DNA from: Mycobacterium sp. URHB0044
Lineage (GTDB): Bacteria > Actinomycetota > Actinomycetes > Mycobacteriales > Mycobacteriaceae
Reading direction: 5' to 3'
Assembly (NCBI RefSeq): GCF_000620625.1
Contig: NZ_JIAW01000021.1
Span: 83,434 to 147,433, forward strand
Length of the DNA: 64,000 bases
In this document: positions 54,286-63,461 of the stretch, piece by piece
Position numbering within the stretch: the first letter of the stretch is position 1
Layout: each line of letters begins with the position of its first letter
Translations under genes and position numbers: made by a program
The notes under the pieces: model-generated
The model's database searches: none
Told to the model about the DNA's origin: nothing
The model's input: the letters and a program-made list of their open reading frames with translations, nothing else

Positions 54286-56262
54286 GTGCCCGATCCAGCG
54301 ACGTACCGGCCGGCTCCGGGATCCATTCCCATCGAGCCCGGCGTCTACCGGTTCCGGGATCCGCACGGCAGGGTGGTCTACGTCGGCAAGGCCAAGAGCC
54401 TGCGCAGCAGGTTGAACTCCTACTTCGCCGACATCTCCGGACTGGCGCCGCGCACGCGGCAGATGGTGACGACGGCGGCCAGCGTCGAATGGACGGTGGT
54501 CACCACCGAGGTCGAGGCGCTGCAGCTCGAATACAACTGGATCAAGGAGTTCGATCCGCGATTCAACATCCGGTACCGAGACGACAAGTCGTACCCGGTG
54601 CTGGCGGTCACCCTCAACGAGGAATACCCCCGGCTCTTCGTCTACCGCGGGCCACGCCGCAAGGGTGTGCGCTACTTCGGTCCGTACTCGCACGCCTGGG
54701 CCATCCGCGAGACCCTGGACCTGTTGACCAGGGTCTTCCCCGCGCGGACCTGCTCAGCGGGGGTGTTCAAGCGGCACAACCAGATTGGTCGGCCCTGCCT
54801 GCTCGGTTACATCGACAAGTGCTCGGCGCCGTGTGTCGACCGGGTCAGTGCCGAGGAGCACCGGGCAATCGTGCTGGACTTCTGCGACTTCCTTGCTGGC
54901 AAGACCGATCGGTTCGTCCGTCAGATGGAACAGCAGATGAACGCGGCGTCCGAGCAGCTGGACTTCGAACGGGCGGCGCGGTTGCGCGACAACATCGGTG
55001 CCCTGCGGCGGGCATTGGAGAAGCAGACCGTGGTGTTCGGTGACGGGACCGACGCCGACGTGGTGGCCTTCGCCGACGATGAGCTGGAGGCAGCCGTTCA
55101 GGTGTTCCACGTGCGCGGCGGACGGGTCCGTGGTCAACGTGGCTGGGTGGTCGAAAAGTCCGGTGAGCCAGGCGAATCCGGCCAGGAGCAGCTCGTCGAG
55201 CAGTTCCTCACGCAGTTCTACGGCGCCCAGGCGGAACTCGGAGATGCCGCGGACGAAGCGACCAACCCGGTGCCCCGACAGGTGCTGGTACCGGTGCTGC
55301 CCGGCAACGCCGGGGAAGTGGAGATCTGGCTGTCGGGGCTGCGCGGATCGCGGGTTCAGTTGCGGGTGCCGGCCCGCGGCGACAAGCGCGCGCTCGCCGA
55401 GACCGTGCACCGCAACGCCCAGGACGCGCTCAACCAGCACAAGCTCAAGCGCGCCGGCGACTTCAACGCAAGATCTGCTGCGCTGCAGAGCATTCAGGAA
55501 TTCCTTGGTCTCGCCGACGCGCCGCTGCGCATCGAGTGCGTGGACATCAGCCACGTCCAGGGCACCGACGTGGTGGCGTCACTCGTGGTGTTCGAGGACG
55601 GCCTGCCCCGCAAGTCGGACTACCGGCATTACGCGATCCGGGAGGCCGCGGGCGATGGCCGATCCGATGACGTTGCGTCGATCGCCGAGGTGACGCGCCG
55701 CAGGTTCATGCGACACGTCGCGGACGCGGACCGGCCTCTGGTGGCCGAGGGAAGGTCGCGCCGATTCGCCTACCCGCCGAACCTGTTCGTCGTCGACGGT
55801 GGCGCTCCACAGGTCAATGCCGCCGCTGCGGTGCTCGACGAGCTCGGCGTGACCGACGTCGCGGTGATCGGTCTGGCGAAGCGGCTGGAGGAGGTTTGGG
55901 TGCCGTCCGAACCGGATCCGGTGATCATGCCGCGCAACAGCGAGGGCCTGTATCTGTTGCAGCGAGTCCGTGACGAAGCGCACCGGTTCGCGATCACCTA
56001 CCACCGCAGCAAGCGATCCAAGCGGATGACGGCGTCGGCGCTCGACTCCATCCGGGGCCTGGGTCAGCACCGGCGCAAGGCACTCGTCACCCACTTCGGT
56101 TCGGTGGCCCGACTGAAGCAGGCCAGCGTCGAGGAGATCACCTCGGTGCCGGGCATCGGCGTGGCCACCGCGAAGGCGGTGTTGGAAGCGCTGGGCGTAC
56201 CAGCCGAATCGGACGCGCCCGAGGTGATCATCGACGATGATCGAAGTAGAGCATCGGGATGA
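54286..56262 (+). CDS. uvrC: Excinuclease ABC subunit C
   Basis: A 658-aa nucleotide excision repair nuclease. The N-terminal GIY-YIG domain has GVYRFRDPHGRVVYVGKAKSLRSR. A Cys cluster (FPARTCSAGVFKRHNQIGRPCLLGYIDKCSAPC) and a UVR motif follow near 205-240. The C-terminal RNase-H-like nuclease domain (CVDISHVQGTDVVASLVVF, VVDGGAPQVNAA) and a tandem HhH end the protein. It makes both incisions. The GTG start at 54286 is used. It is coupled to rapZ by ATGA. Confidence 0.97.
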   Translation: MPDPATYRPAPGSIPIEPGVYRFRDPHGRVVYVGKAKSLRSRLNSYFADISGLAPRTRQMVTTAASVEWTVVTTEVEALQLEYNWIKEFDPRFNIRYRDDKSYPVLAVTLNEEYPRLFVYRGPRRKGVRYFGPYSHAWAIRETLDLLTRVFPARTCSAGVFKRHNQIGRPCLLGYIDKCSAPCVDRVSAEEHRAIVLDFCDFLAGKTDRFVRQMEQQMNAASEQLDFERAARLRDNIGALRRALEKQTVVFGDGTDADVVAFADDELEAAVQVFHVRGGRVRGQRGWVVEKSGEPGESGQEQLVEQFLTQFYGAQAELGDAADEATNPVPRQVLVPVLPGNAGEVEIWLSGLRGSRVQLRVPARGDKRALAETVHRNAQDALNQHKLKRAGDFNARSAALQSIQEFLGLADAPLRIECVDISHVQGTDVVASLVVFEDGLPRKSDYRHYAIREAAGDGRSDDVASIAEVTRRRFMRHVADADRPLVAEGRSRRFAYPPNLFVVDGGAPQVNAAAAVLDELGVTDVAVIGLAKRLEEVWVPSEPDPVIMPRNSEGLYLLQRVRDEAHRFAITYHRSKRSKRMTASALDSIRGLGQHRRKALVTHFGSVARLKQASVEEITSVPGIGVATAKAVLEALGVPAESDAPEVIIDDDRSRASG

Positions 56263-57218
56263 CGGGGTCGGGTAATGGCGTGCAGCGAGGAGCCGGAGGC
56301 GAATCGCGCGTGACCGAGGAGTTGAGGGACGGCTTGCCGAGCGACCACGAGACCGGCGACATCGACGTTGTTCTGGTGACCGGACTGTCCGGGGCAGGGC
56401 GCGGGACGGCGGCCAAGGTGCTCGAGGACCTCGGCTGGTACGTCGCAGACAACCTGCCGCCGGAACTCATCGCCCGCATGGTCGAATTGGGCTTGGCGGC
56501 CGGGTCGCGGATCACCCAGCTCGCGGTGGTGATGGACGTCCGCTCACGGGGCTTTACCGGCGATCTGGACTGGGTGCGCAACGACCTCGCCACCCGGCAG
56601 ATCACACCGAGGGTGCTCTTCCTCGAGGCATCCGACGAGATCTTGGTGCGCCGCTACGAACAAAACCGGCGCAGTCATCCGCTGCAGGGCAATCAGACTC
56701 TGGCAGAAGGCATTACCGCCGAACGGACGATGCTGGCGCCGGTGCGCGCTGCCGCCGACCTGGTGATCGACACGACGACCCTGTCGGTACCCGAGTTGCG
56801 GGCAAGCATCGAACGGGCCTTCGGCAGCGAGACCGTCGCGCACACCAACATCACCGTCGAGTCGTTCGGCTACAAGTACGGACTGCCGATGGACGCCGAT
56901 ACCGTGATGGACGTACGGTTCCTGCCCAACCCGCACTGGGTGGACGAACTGAGGCCGCACACGGGTCAGCACGCCGCGGTTCGCGACTACGTACTGGGGC
57001 AACCAGGCGCGGCGGAGTTCCTCGACACCTACCATCGGCTGCTGGACGTCGTCATCGACGGCTACCGGCGGGAGGGAAAGCGATACATGACCGTCGCCAT
57101 CGGATGTACGGGTGGCAAGCATCGCAGCGTTGCCATTGCCGAGGCGCTCGCCGGGCGTCTCGAGGGTGGCGATCAGTTGACGGTCCGGGTGCTGCACCGG
57201 GACCTGGGGCGCGAATGA
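56259..57218 (+). CDS. rapZ: RapZ-family nucleotide-binding protein (YvcJ)
   Basis: A 319-aa protein. The Walker A is the variant GLSGAGRGTAAK (about residues 42-53), with Walker B-type AVVMDVRSRGF and the C-terminal domain YKYGLPMDADTVMDVRFLPNPHW ... GCTGGKHRSVAIAEAL. In E. coli RapZ controls glmS through small RNAs; in actinobacteria the partner is unclear. The uvrC-rapZ-yvcK-whiA order is highly conserved. The start ATG overlaps the uvrC stop; a later GTG (VTEELRDG) is possible. Confidence 0.94.
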   Translation: MTGSGNGVQRGAGGESRVTEELRDGLPSDHETGDIDVVLVTGLSGAGRGTAAKVLEDLGWYVADNLPPELIARMVELGLAAGSRITQLAVVMDVRSRGFTGDLDWVRNDLATRQITPRVLFLEASDEILVRRYEQNRRSHPLQGNQTLAEGITAERTMLAPVRAAADLVIDTTTLSVPELRASIERAFGSETVAHTNITVESFGYKYGLPMDADTVMDVRFLPNPHWVDELRPHTGQHAAVRDYVLGQPGAAEFLDTYHRLLDVVIDGYRREGKRYMTVAIGCTGGKHRSVAIAEALAGRLEGGDQLTVRVLHRDLGRE

Positions 57219-57291
57219 GTCCGCGAAGACGAGCGCGCGTGAGGATCGCAGCGAGGGACGAGCGAGGACCGGAGCGCGTGGGAGTCGAGCC

Positions 57292-58293
57292 ATGAGCCCA
57301 CGCGTCGTTGCGCTCGGTGGCGGGCACGGGCTGTACGCGACGTTGTCGGCCGCCCGCAGGCTGACCCCACACGTCACCGCCGTGGTGACCGTCGCCGACG
57401 ACGGCGGTTCATCCGGGCGGCTACGCAACGAGCTCGACGTCGTGCCACCCGGCGACCTCCGAATGGCCTTGGCGGCGTTGGCTTCCGACAGCCCGCACGG
57501 TCAGCTGTGGGGCACCATCATCCAGCACCGGTTCGGCGGCAACGGCGCACTCGCCGGCCATCCGATCGGAAACCTATTGCTCGCGGGGCTCAACGAGGTG
57601 TTGGCCGATCCGGTGGCGGCGCTCGACGAGCTCGGTCGGATCCTCGGCCTCAAGGGCCGGGTCCTGCCGATGTGCCCGATCGCACTGCAGATCGAGGCCG
57701 ACGTGGGTGGCCTCGAGTCCGATCCGCGGATGAGCCGGGTGATCCGCGGACAGGTCGCCATCGCCACCACGGTGGGAAAGGTGCGGCGGGTGCGGCTGCT
57801 GCCGAGCAATCCGCCGGCCACGCGGCAGGCCATCGACGCGATCATGGCGGCCGATCTGGTAGTGCTGGGTCCGGGGTCGTGGTTCACCAGCGTGATACCT
57901 CACGTCCTGGTTCCGCAGCTGGCGGAGGCACTGCAGGCGACGTCGGCGCGGCGCGCGCTGGTGCTCAATCTGGTGGCCGAACCGGGGGAGACCGCAGGCT
58001 TTTCCGCCGAACGGCACATTCACGTCCTGGCGCAACACGCACCCGGCTTCACCGTTCACGACATCGTCGTCGACGCGGCAGGAGTGCCCGGCGAGCGCGA
58101 ACGCGAACAGCTCAGGCGCACCGCAGCCATACTCAACGCTCAGGTCGAGTTTGCTGACGTGTCCAGACCTGGTACACCATTACATGACCCGGCGAGATTG
58201 GCGGCGGCCCTGGAGCGCGTCCGCCTGCGTGGCACCGCACCGGTGCCACCGACGGTTCCAACTGCTGCCGTGAGATCGGTCGACGAGAGGTGA
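57292..58293 (+). CDS. YvcK/CuvA-family gluconeogenesis factor
   Basis: A 333-aa CofD-like protein with ALGGGHGLYATLSAARRLTPHVTAVVTVADDGGSSGRLR at the N terminus and GNLLLAGLNEV and LVLGPGSWFTSVIP further on. In mycobacteria the homolog CuvA is required for growth on gluconeogenic carbon sources and for normal cell shape, probably via UDP-GlcNAc binding. It lies between rapZ (73-bp gap) and whiA (7-bp gap). Confidence 0.94.
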   Translation: MSPRVVALGGGHGLYATLSAARRLTPHVTAVVTVADDGGSSGRLRNELDVVPPGDLRMALAALASDSPHGQLWGTIIQHRFGGNGALAGHPIGNLLLAGLNEVLADPVAALDELGRILGLKGRVLPMCPIALQIEADVGGLESDPRMSRVIRGQVAIATTVGKVRRVRLLPSNPPATRQAIDAIMAADLVVLGPGSWFTSVIPHVLVPQLAEALQATSARRALVLNLVAEPGETAGFSAERHIHVLAQHAPGFTVHDIVVDAAGVPGEREREQLRRTAAILNAQVEFADVSRPGTPLHDPARLAAALERVRLRGTAPVPPTVPTAAVRSVDER

Positions 58294-58300
58294 CGTTTTC

Positions 58301-59284
58301 GTGGCGATGACAGCCGAGGTCAAAGACGAGCTGAGTCGGTTGGCGATCAACTCCGTGAGCGCCCGTCGTGCCGAGGTAGCCTCCTTGCTCCGCTTCGCCG
58401 GTGGGCTGCACATCGTGGCCGGCCGTGTCGTGGTGGAGGCAGAGGTCGACCTGGGCATCATCGCGCGACGGTTGCGCAAGGACATCTACGACCTATACGG
58501 CTACAACGCCGTCGTGCACGTGCTGTCGGCCACCGGCATCCGCAAGAGCACCAGGTATCTGGTGCGCGTGGCGCAGGACGGTGAAGCGCTCGCGCGTCAG
58601 ACCGGCCTGCTGGATCTGCGCGGTCGTCCGGTCCGTGGCCTGCCGGCGCAGGTCGTCGGCGGCAGTGTCGGTGATGCCGAAGCCGCTTGGCGCGGAGCGT
58701 TTTTGGCGCATGGTTCGCTGACGGAGCCCGGGCGTTCGTCGGCGTTGGAGGTCAGTTGTCCCGGGCCGGAGGCGGCGCTCGCGCTGGTCGGCGCCGCGCG
58801 GCGGTTGGGTGTGAGCGCCAAGGCGCGCGAAGTGCGGGGCAGCGACCGCGTCGTGGTCCGCGACGGCGAGGCCATCGGCGCGCTACTGACCCGGATGGGC
58901 GCCCAGGACACGCGGTTGACGTGGGAAGAGCGGCGGATGCGCCGCGAGGTACGGGCGACTGCCAATCGGCTGGCCAACTTCGACGATGCGAACCTGCGCC
59001 GCTCGGCGCGGGCTGCCGTCGCTGCGGCGGCCAGGGTCGAGCGGGCGTTGGAGATCCTCGGTGACACCGTGCCCGATCACCTCTCGGCGGCAGGCCGGTT
59101 GCGGGTCGAGCACCGCCAGGCGTCGCTGGAGGAACTCGGCCGGCTCGCCGAACCTCCGATGACCAAAGACGCTGTGGCGGGGCGCATTCGGCGGCTGCTG
59201 TCGATGGCCGATCGGAAGGCCAAGCAGGACGGGATTCCCGACACCGAGTCGGCAGTCACCCCGGATCTGCTGGAAGAGGCCTAG
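58301..59284 (+). CDS. whiA: Sporulation-type transcription factor WhiA
   Basis: A 327-aa WhiA. The N-terminal LAGLIDADG-like domain (VKDELSRLAINSVSARRAEVASLLRFAGGLHIV) is followed by a C-terminal helix-turn-helix (HRQASLEELGRLAEPPMTKDAVAGRIRRLLSMADRKAK). It works with WhiB-type regulators on cell division genes in actinobacteria. GTG at 58301 is used; ATG at 58307 gives the usual mycobacterial length of 325 aa. Confidence 0.95.
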   Translation: MAMTAEVKDELSRLAINSVSARRAEVASLLRFAGGLHIVAGRVVVEAEVDLGIIARRLRKDIYDLYGYNAVVHVLSATGIRKSTRYLVRVAQDGEALARQTGLLDLRGRPVRGLPAQVVGGSVGDAEAAWRGAFLAHGSLTEPGRSSALEVSCPGPEAALALVGAARRLGVSAKAREVRGSDRVVVRDGEAIGALLTRMGAQDTRLTWEERRMRREVRATANRLANFDDANLRRSARAAVAAAARVERALEILGDTVPDHLSAAGRLRVEHRQASLEELGRLAEPPMTKDAVAGRIRRLLSMADRKAKQDGIPDTESAVTPDLLEEA

Positions 59285-59285
59285 T

Positions 59286-61145
59286 TCAGGCGGCGACGGT
59301 GCTCTGAGCCGGTAGGGGATTGGCTGCGGGGTTGCTCGCCAGAGCGTCGAGCACCGTCGACCACACCTGAGGGCTCAAGAAGATGTTCGCGTGGCCGAGG
59401 ATCAATCCTGGGTAGCGGTCTTGCAGCACGATGTTCGTGACGTTGTTCGAGCCAGGCGGACCGGTGAGGGCCTGCTGCGTATACGGGGTGACGACCCAGT
59501 CGTTCACGGACGCGATCGTGGTGTACAGCACGCCGGGCCGGGTGTCGCCATTGCCGTAGACCTCTTGTTGGAAGGGCGAACCCAGCGCCTGTTGGTAGAG
59601 GGCAGGTCCGATCACGTTGGCGATGCCGACGGCCAACTGCCCGAAGATCGGCAGCGACTGCAGCGCGCCGAGGCCGTCGATGTCGGTGCCGTGGTTGCTC
59701 GGAGCAATCCCGATGAGCTGCGACACCTTGTCCGCGCCGCCCATGTTGTTGATGTAGTCGACGGCCAGGATTCCGCCGCCCTGGGAGTGCCCGATCAGGA
59801 TGACCTTCGGGGCGCCCGTTTCGTCGAGCACTCTTTGCACCTCGGCGGCGAGTTCCGCGCTGGACTGCCTGATGTCGCCCATGGCCTGGATCGGGGAGTT
59901 CGGGTTCCCGGTGGTGTTGCCATAGTTGAACGTGTAGACCTTGTATCCCGCGTTGGCGAGAACTGGTGCCCCGACGGACCAGTTGGTGCCCTGGGTGGCG
60001 GTGGTGCCGTTGATCAGGATGATCGGCAGCGGATGGTCGGCGGTCACCTTGATGGTCACGTCATTGGCACCGGCGGGCGGCTTGGTCGGATTGAAGAACG
60101 CCAGCCCATCGAGGATCCCGTAGTTGACGTCGAACTGTCCCGTGGTGGGTTCGAACATCGGCGCCCCGATGATCGATCGGCCGACGGCGGCCGCGACGTT
60201 GGCCACCGTGGAGGCGAGCAGGTAGGGCGCGCCGAGGAAGCTATCGGGTCCGAATGCCTGCGCAACGGCGGTCGCGGCGGTGTGCACGACGGACACCGTG
60301 ATCGTTCCTAAGTCCGCGACCAACCCGGTCATCTGTTGGATGAATAGTGGTGGGTTGAACGAAATGGGGCTGACGGGTGCGGGAACGGGCGGTGCGATCG
60401 ATGCCCCGACTGCGCTGGCCGGCTCGGGATCGAGCTGGGGCCTGAGACTGCGCACGTTGGATTCGACCGTCGCAGTCGGCCGGGGCTCGGCGGTGGCGGG
60501 TGCGGCGGCGCTGGCCGTTGGGCTGGGCCGCTTCGAGTCGTGTGAGGCGCCAGCAGGCAGGGACGTCGCCGGCTCGACGTCGACTTCGCTCGGATCGGTT
60601 GTGGCTGGGCCGGCGTCGGGGACGACCAGCGGTGGGGTTTCGGGTGTTTCAGTAATGGCTGTGGTCGTGGTGTGTTCGACGGGTGTGCCGGCTGGTGGAC
60701 TGGTCGTGTCCTTGTCCCGAAGGCCAGTCACCGTCGGCGCAGTGGGTTCCGTTGTGCCCGTTGGCTTCGGCGTCTTCGTCGACGGGTCGACGGTGCTCGG
60801 CTCGTCGGACTTTTCGGGCTCGTCGGACTTGGGCGCGGGACCATCGGTGGCGCCGGCTTTCGGCGGCTTTACCTCGTCGGCGTGGCCTGACTGCTGGGAC
60901 GTCGTGCCCTTCGTACCGGGCTCACCACCCGAGGCGGACGGGTCGTCGTCGGCACGAGCGATGCCACCGGCCATCGCGATGACGGTGTAGAAGGCCAGCA
61001 CGAACGCTGCGAGTGTGAGCCGCAGCCACACCTGCACCGACGACGTGCGGCTCCCGAACTGGCAAACGGCGCTCTTGGACAAATCAGCCTCCCACTTCAG
61101 GCGGGACCATAACCGCTCGGACGGTGGGGCGGCCGGAGTTTTCAC
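59286..61145 (-). CDS. Exported alpha/beta hydrolase (lipase class 2-like)
   Basis: A 619-aa protein. A hydrophobic export segment lies at about residues 42-66 (LRLTLAAFVLAFYTVIAMAGG). A long Pro/Thr/Ser/Glu-rich linker (~67-230) follows, then an alpha/beta hydrolase domain (~270-619) with PIILINGTTATQGTNWS, the nucleophile elbow GHSQGG near 467, and a DRYPGLILGHANIFLSPQ region carrying the His. It resembles mycobacterial secreted triacylglycerol lipases and esterases. The linker type is also seen in the 2401 gene product. It is convergent with whiA, with 1 bp between them. Confidence 0.88.
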   Translation of the reverse strand: MKTPAAPPSERLWSRLKWEADLSKSAVCQFGSRTSSVQVWLRLTLAAFVLAFYTVIAMAGGIARADDDPSASGGEPGTKGTTSQQSGHADEVKPPKAGATDGPAPKSDEPEKSDEPSTVDPSTKTPKPTGTTEPTAPTVTGLRDKDTTSPPAGTPVEHTTTTAITETPETPPLVVPDAGPATTDPSEVDVEPATSLPAGASHDSKRPSPTASAAAPATAEPRPTATVESNVRSLRPQLDPEPASAVGASIAPPVPAPVSPISFNPPLFIQQMTGLVADLGTITVSVVHTAATAVAQAFGPDSFLGAPYLLASTVANVAAAVGRSIIGAPMFEPTTGQFDVNYGILDGLAFFNPTKPPAGANDVTIKVTADHPLPIILINGTTATQGTNWSVGAPVLANAGYKVYTFNYGNTTGNPNSPIQAMGDIRQSSAELAAEVQRVLDETGAPKVILIGHSQGGGILAVDYINNMGGADKVSQLIGIAPSNHGTDIDGLGALQSLPIFGQLAVGIANVIGPALYQQALGSPFQQEVYGNGDTRPGVLYTTIASVNDWVVTPYTQQALTGPPGSNNVTNIVLQDRYPGLILGHANIFLSPQVWSTVLDALASNPAANPLPAQSTVAA

Positions 61146-61248
61146 TGATTTCGTACGCCGACGCTGCAGTTATCCACAGTCACGTTTTCATCCACAGGCG
61201 AGGTCTCGCGACCTGTCGTTCGAACCTTTGTGCGATTAGCGTGGGGGT

Positions 61249-62637
61249 GTGTCCGTTGATCGTCCGTTCCTGACTGCCGAGGTGGCCCGCTCCCGAGTGG
61301 CCGCCGACCTCGACGCGATCGACGCAGCGTTGAGCCGGCTGCGGGCGACGTCAACGGACCTGGTGGGCAATGCCTTTCGCGTCGAGGTGGCCGACCGGCT
61401 GGAGACGCAGCTACGGATCAACCGCGGTTTGTCCTACCGCGTGTTCGCCGAACTGGCCGACCCACCCGACGGCGACGACCGACCTGTCCAGGCTCCTGGC
61501 GTGAAGCTGCGGGACGTGCTGGCTCACCGACTGCGCATCGTGCCCGCCGAGGTGACGCGCCGCTTCAAGCTTGCCGCCCGGATCACGCGGCGGCGCTCCC
61601 CGATCGGGGTGACGTTGCCGCCGGAGTTGCCTGCGCTCGCCGCTGCAGTCGAGGCGGGCGACGTCGGAGACGATCACATCAAGCAGGTGTGCGACGCGAT
61701 CGACGTCCTACCCGCCGCGGTCGCCGACCAGAAGGACCGGGTGGAACGCACGCTGGTTCGCCACGCCCGCGAGCAGGACTCCGCGTTCGTCGCCGAGATA
61801 GGGCGTCGCCTGGCCGACACCCTCAACCCGGACGGGCTGTTCGACGACCGCGATCGAATGAACCGTCGTTCCATGACGCTGGGCCGGCAGGGCCCGGACG
61901 GGATGAGTCGATTGTCGGGCTGGGTCACGCCAGAAGGACGGGCCTACGTCGAAGCCCTCAAGGCGGCGGTGCGTCCGGGCCACCACGTTCCGGGTGCCGA
62001 CCAGGCGGTGGTGGACGCGGCCACCGATGATCGCAGCGGCCCGCAGCGGTTGCACGACGCGCTGGTGTGGGGCCTGCGGGCGGGTCTCCAGTCCGGCTCC
62101 CTGGGCGCCCATCGCGGTATCCCGGTCACCGTGATCGCGACCGTGACCGTGGATCAGATGGAACAGGCCGCCCGCGCGACGACCGATCCCGATGTCGCGA
62201 TGCCCGCCCCGGCACGCACCGGTGGCGGGTCGTCGCTGCCGATGCGCGATCTGATTCGGATGGCAGGCAACGGCATTCACTACTTGACCGTGTTCGACGG
62301 GCATTCCGAGCGGCCGGTGTACCTGGGGCGCAGCACACGCATCGCCACCGCGGACCAACGCATCATCTGCCACGCGCGAGACAAGGGTTGCACCCGGCCC
62401 GACTGCACCGTATGGGGTTACGACTGCGAAGTGCACCACACACCGGACTGGCATCCCGACGGGGCCACCGACGCCGACAAGCTGCACTTCGGCTGCCCAC
62501 GCGACCACAAGCTCGTCACCGACGGACACGCCAGCACCACCGTCACCCCCGATGGCCGACTGGCGTGGTCCATCGGTGACGGTCCACCAAGAACCAACCG
62601 CATCCACCACGACGGTGAACTTCTCGACGACGAATAG
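61249..62637 (+). CDS. DUF222 / HNH protein of the 13E12 repeat family
   Basis: A 462-aa protein with an N-terminal DUF222 domain (LDAIDAALSRLRATSTDLVGNAFRVEVADRLETQLR) and a C-terminal HNH module near 385-435 (CHARDKGCTRPDCTVWGYDCEVHHTPDW ... FGCPRDHKLV). Many copies exist in mycobacterial genomes as REP13E12-type elements, and a member lies near pyrR in M. tuberculosis. The biological role is not established; it may be a selfish or phage-derived endonuclease. It starts at GTG. Confidence 0.87.
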   Translation: MSVDRPFLTAEVARSRVAADLDAIDAALSRLRATSTDLVGNAFRVEVADRLETQLRINRGLSYRVFAELADPPDGDDRPVQAPGVKLRDVLAHRLRIVPAEVTRRFKLAARITRRRSPIGVTLPPELPALAAAVEAGDVGDDHIKQVCDAIDVLPAAVADQKDRVERTLVRHAREQDSAFVAEIGRRLADTLNPDGLFDDRDRMNRRSMTLGRQGPDGMSRLSGWVTPEGRAYVEALKAAVRPGHHVPGADQAVVDAATDDRSGPQRLHDALVWGLRAGLQSGSLGAHRGIPVTVIATVTVDQMEQAARATTDPDVAMPAPARTGGGSSLPMRDLIRMAGNGIHYLTVFDGHSERPVYLGRSTRIATADQRIICHARDKGCTRPDCTVWGYDCEVHHTPDWHPDGATDADKLHFGCPRDHKLVTDGHASTTVTPDGRLAWSIGDGPPRTNRIHHDGELLDDE

Positions 62638-62660
62638 CCGACGGGGCATAGGTTGATCAC

Positions 62661-63374
62661 GTGGCGATTCTGAGAGTCGGTGCTGCGTTCCCCGACCCGC
62701 CCTTCAACGGCGTCGCGGACGGCGGCGGCCTCGACGTCGATCTCATTACCGAGGTCGCCGCGGCGATGGGCATGTCGGTTCAACTCGTCGCCTACGACGG
62801 ACCGGACTTCAACGGCATCTTCGATGCGCTGGGCGCCCGGCAGTTCGACTGCGTCATCGCCGGCACCACGGTCACCCCCGAACGCAAGCGCAAGGCCGCC
62901 TTTGCGCCGCCATATCTGATCTCCGGCCAGTCGCTCGCCGTCGACACCGAACGGTTTCCGCGGGTGCGCTCGATCGATGATCTGGCCGGGTTGACGATCG
63001 GCGTCCAGCAGGGCAACACCAGCCAGCCCATCGCCGAGCGCCTCGTCATCGACGGCAAGGCGGGGGCGGTCCGCGTCTACGGCTACGCCGGCATCCGGAC
63101 CGCGCTGGCCGACCTGAGCACCGGCGGTTGCGATGCGTTCATGAAGCTGGCACCGGTGCTCACAGAGCTCGTCAAGCCCATCGCCGACGTCGAGGTGGTG
63201 CAGCGCAACATCTCCAGGGAGGAAATCGCCATCGCGGTGGCCCTGGGTGACGACGCGATGTTGCAGCGCATCGCCGCGGCGCAGGCCGAACTCGAAGACG
63301 ACGGCACGCTGCAGCGAATCCGGCGCAAGTGGCTCGGCAATCCCTACGTCGACCAGAGCCTCGCCGCGCACTGA
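62661..63374 (+). CDS. Solute-binding-protein-like (SBP_bac_3) protein without signal peptide
   Basis: A 237-aa family 3 extracellular solute-binding fold: VGAAFPDPPFNGVADGGGLDVDLITEVAAAMGM, FDCVIAGTTVTPERKRKAAFAPPY, TIGVQQGNTSQPIAERL, DGTLQRIRRKWLG. Family members bind polar amino acids outside the cell for ABC importers. This one begins directly with the first domain strand (VAILRVG), with no signal or lipobox, and no permease or ATPase gene is adjacent. It is likely cytosolic or repurposed as a sensor. The GTG lies 23 bp after the DUF222 gene. Confidence 0.83.
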   Translation: MAILRVGAAFPDPPFNGVADGGGLDVDLITEVAAAMGMSVQLVAYDGPDFNGIFDALGARQFDCVIAGTTVTPERKRKAAFAPPYLISGQSLAVDTERFPRVRSIDDLAGLTIGVQQGNTSQPIAERLVIDGKAGAVRVYGYAGIRTALADLSTGGCDAFMKLAPVLTELVKPIADVEVVQRNISREEIAIAVALGDDAMLQRIAAAQAELEDDGTLQRIRRKWLGNPYVDQSLAAH

Positions 63375-63461
63375 CCAGCCTTCGCGCTGCGATCGGCACA
63401 CCACTAGGCTGGCCTCGAGCAATTCACCGGAGCACTCGTCAAGATCGAAGGAGAACACATA

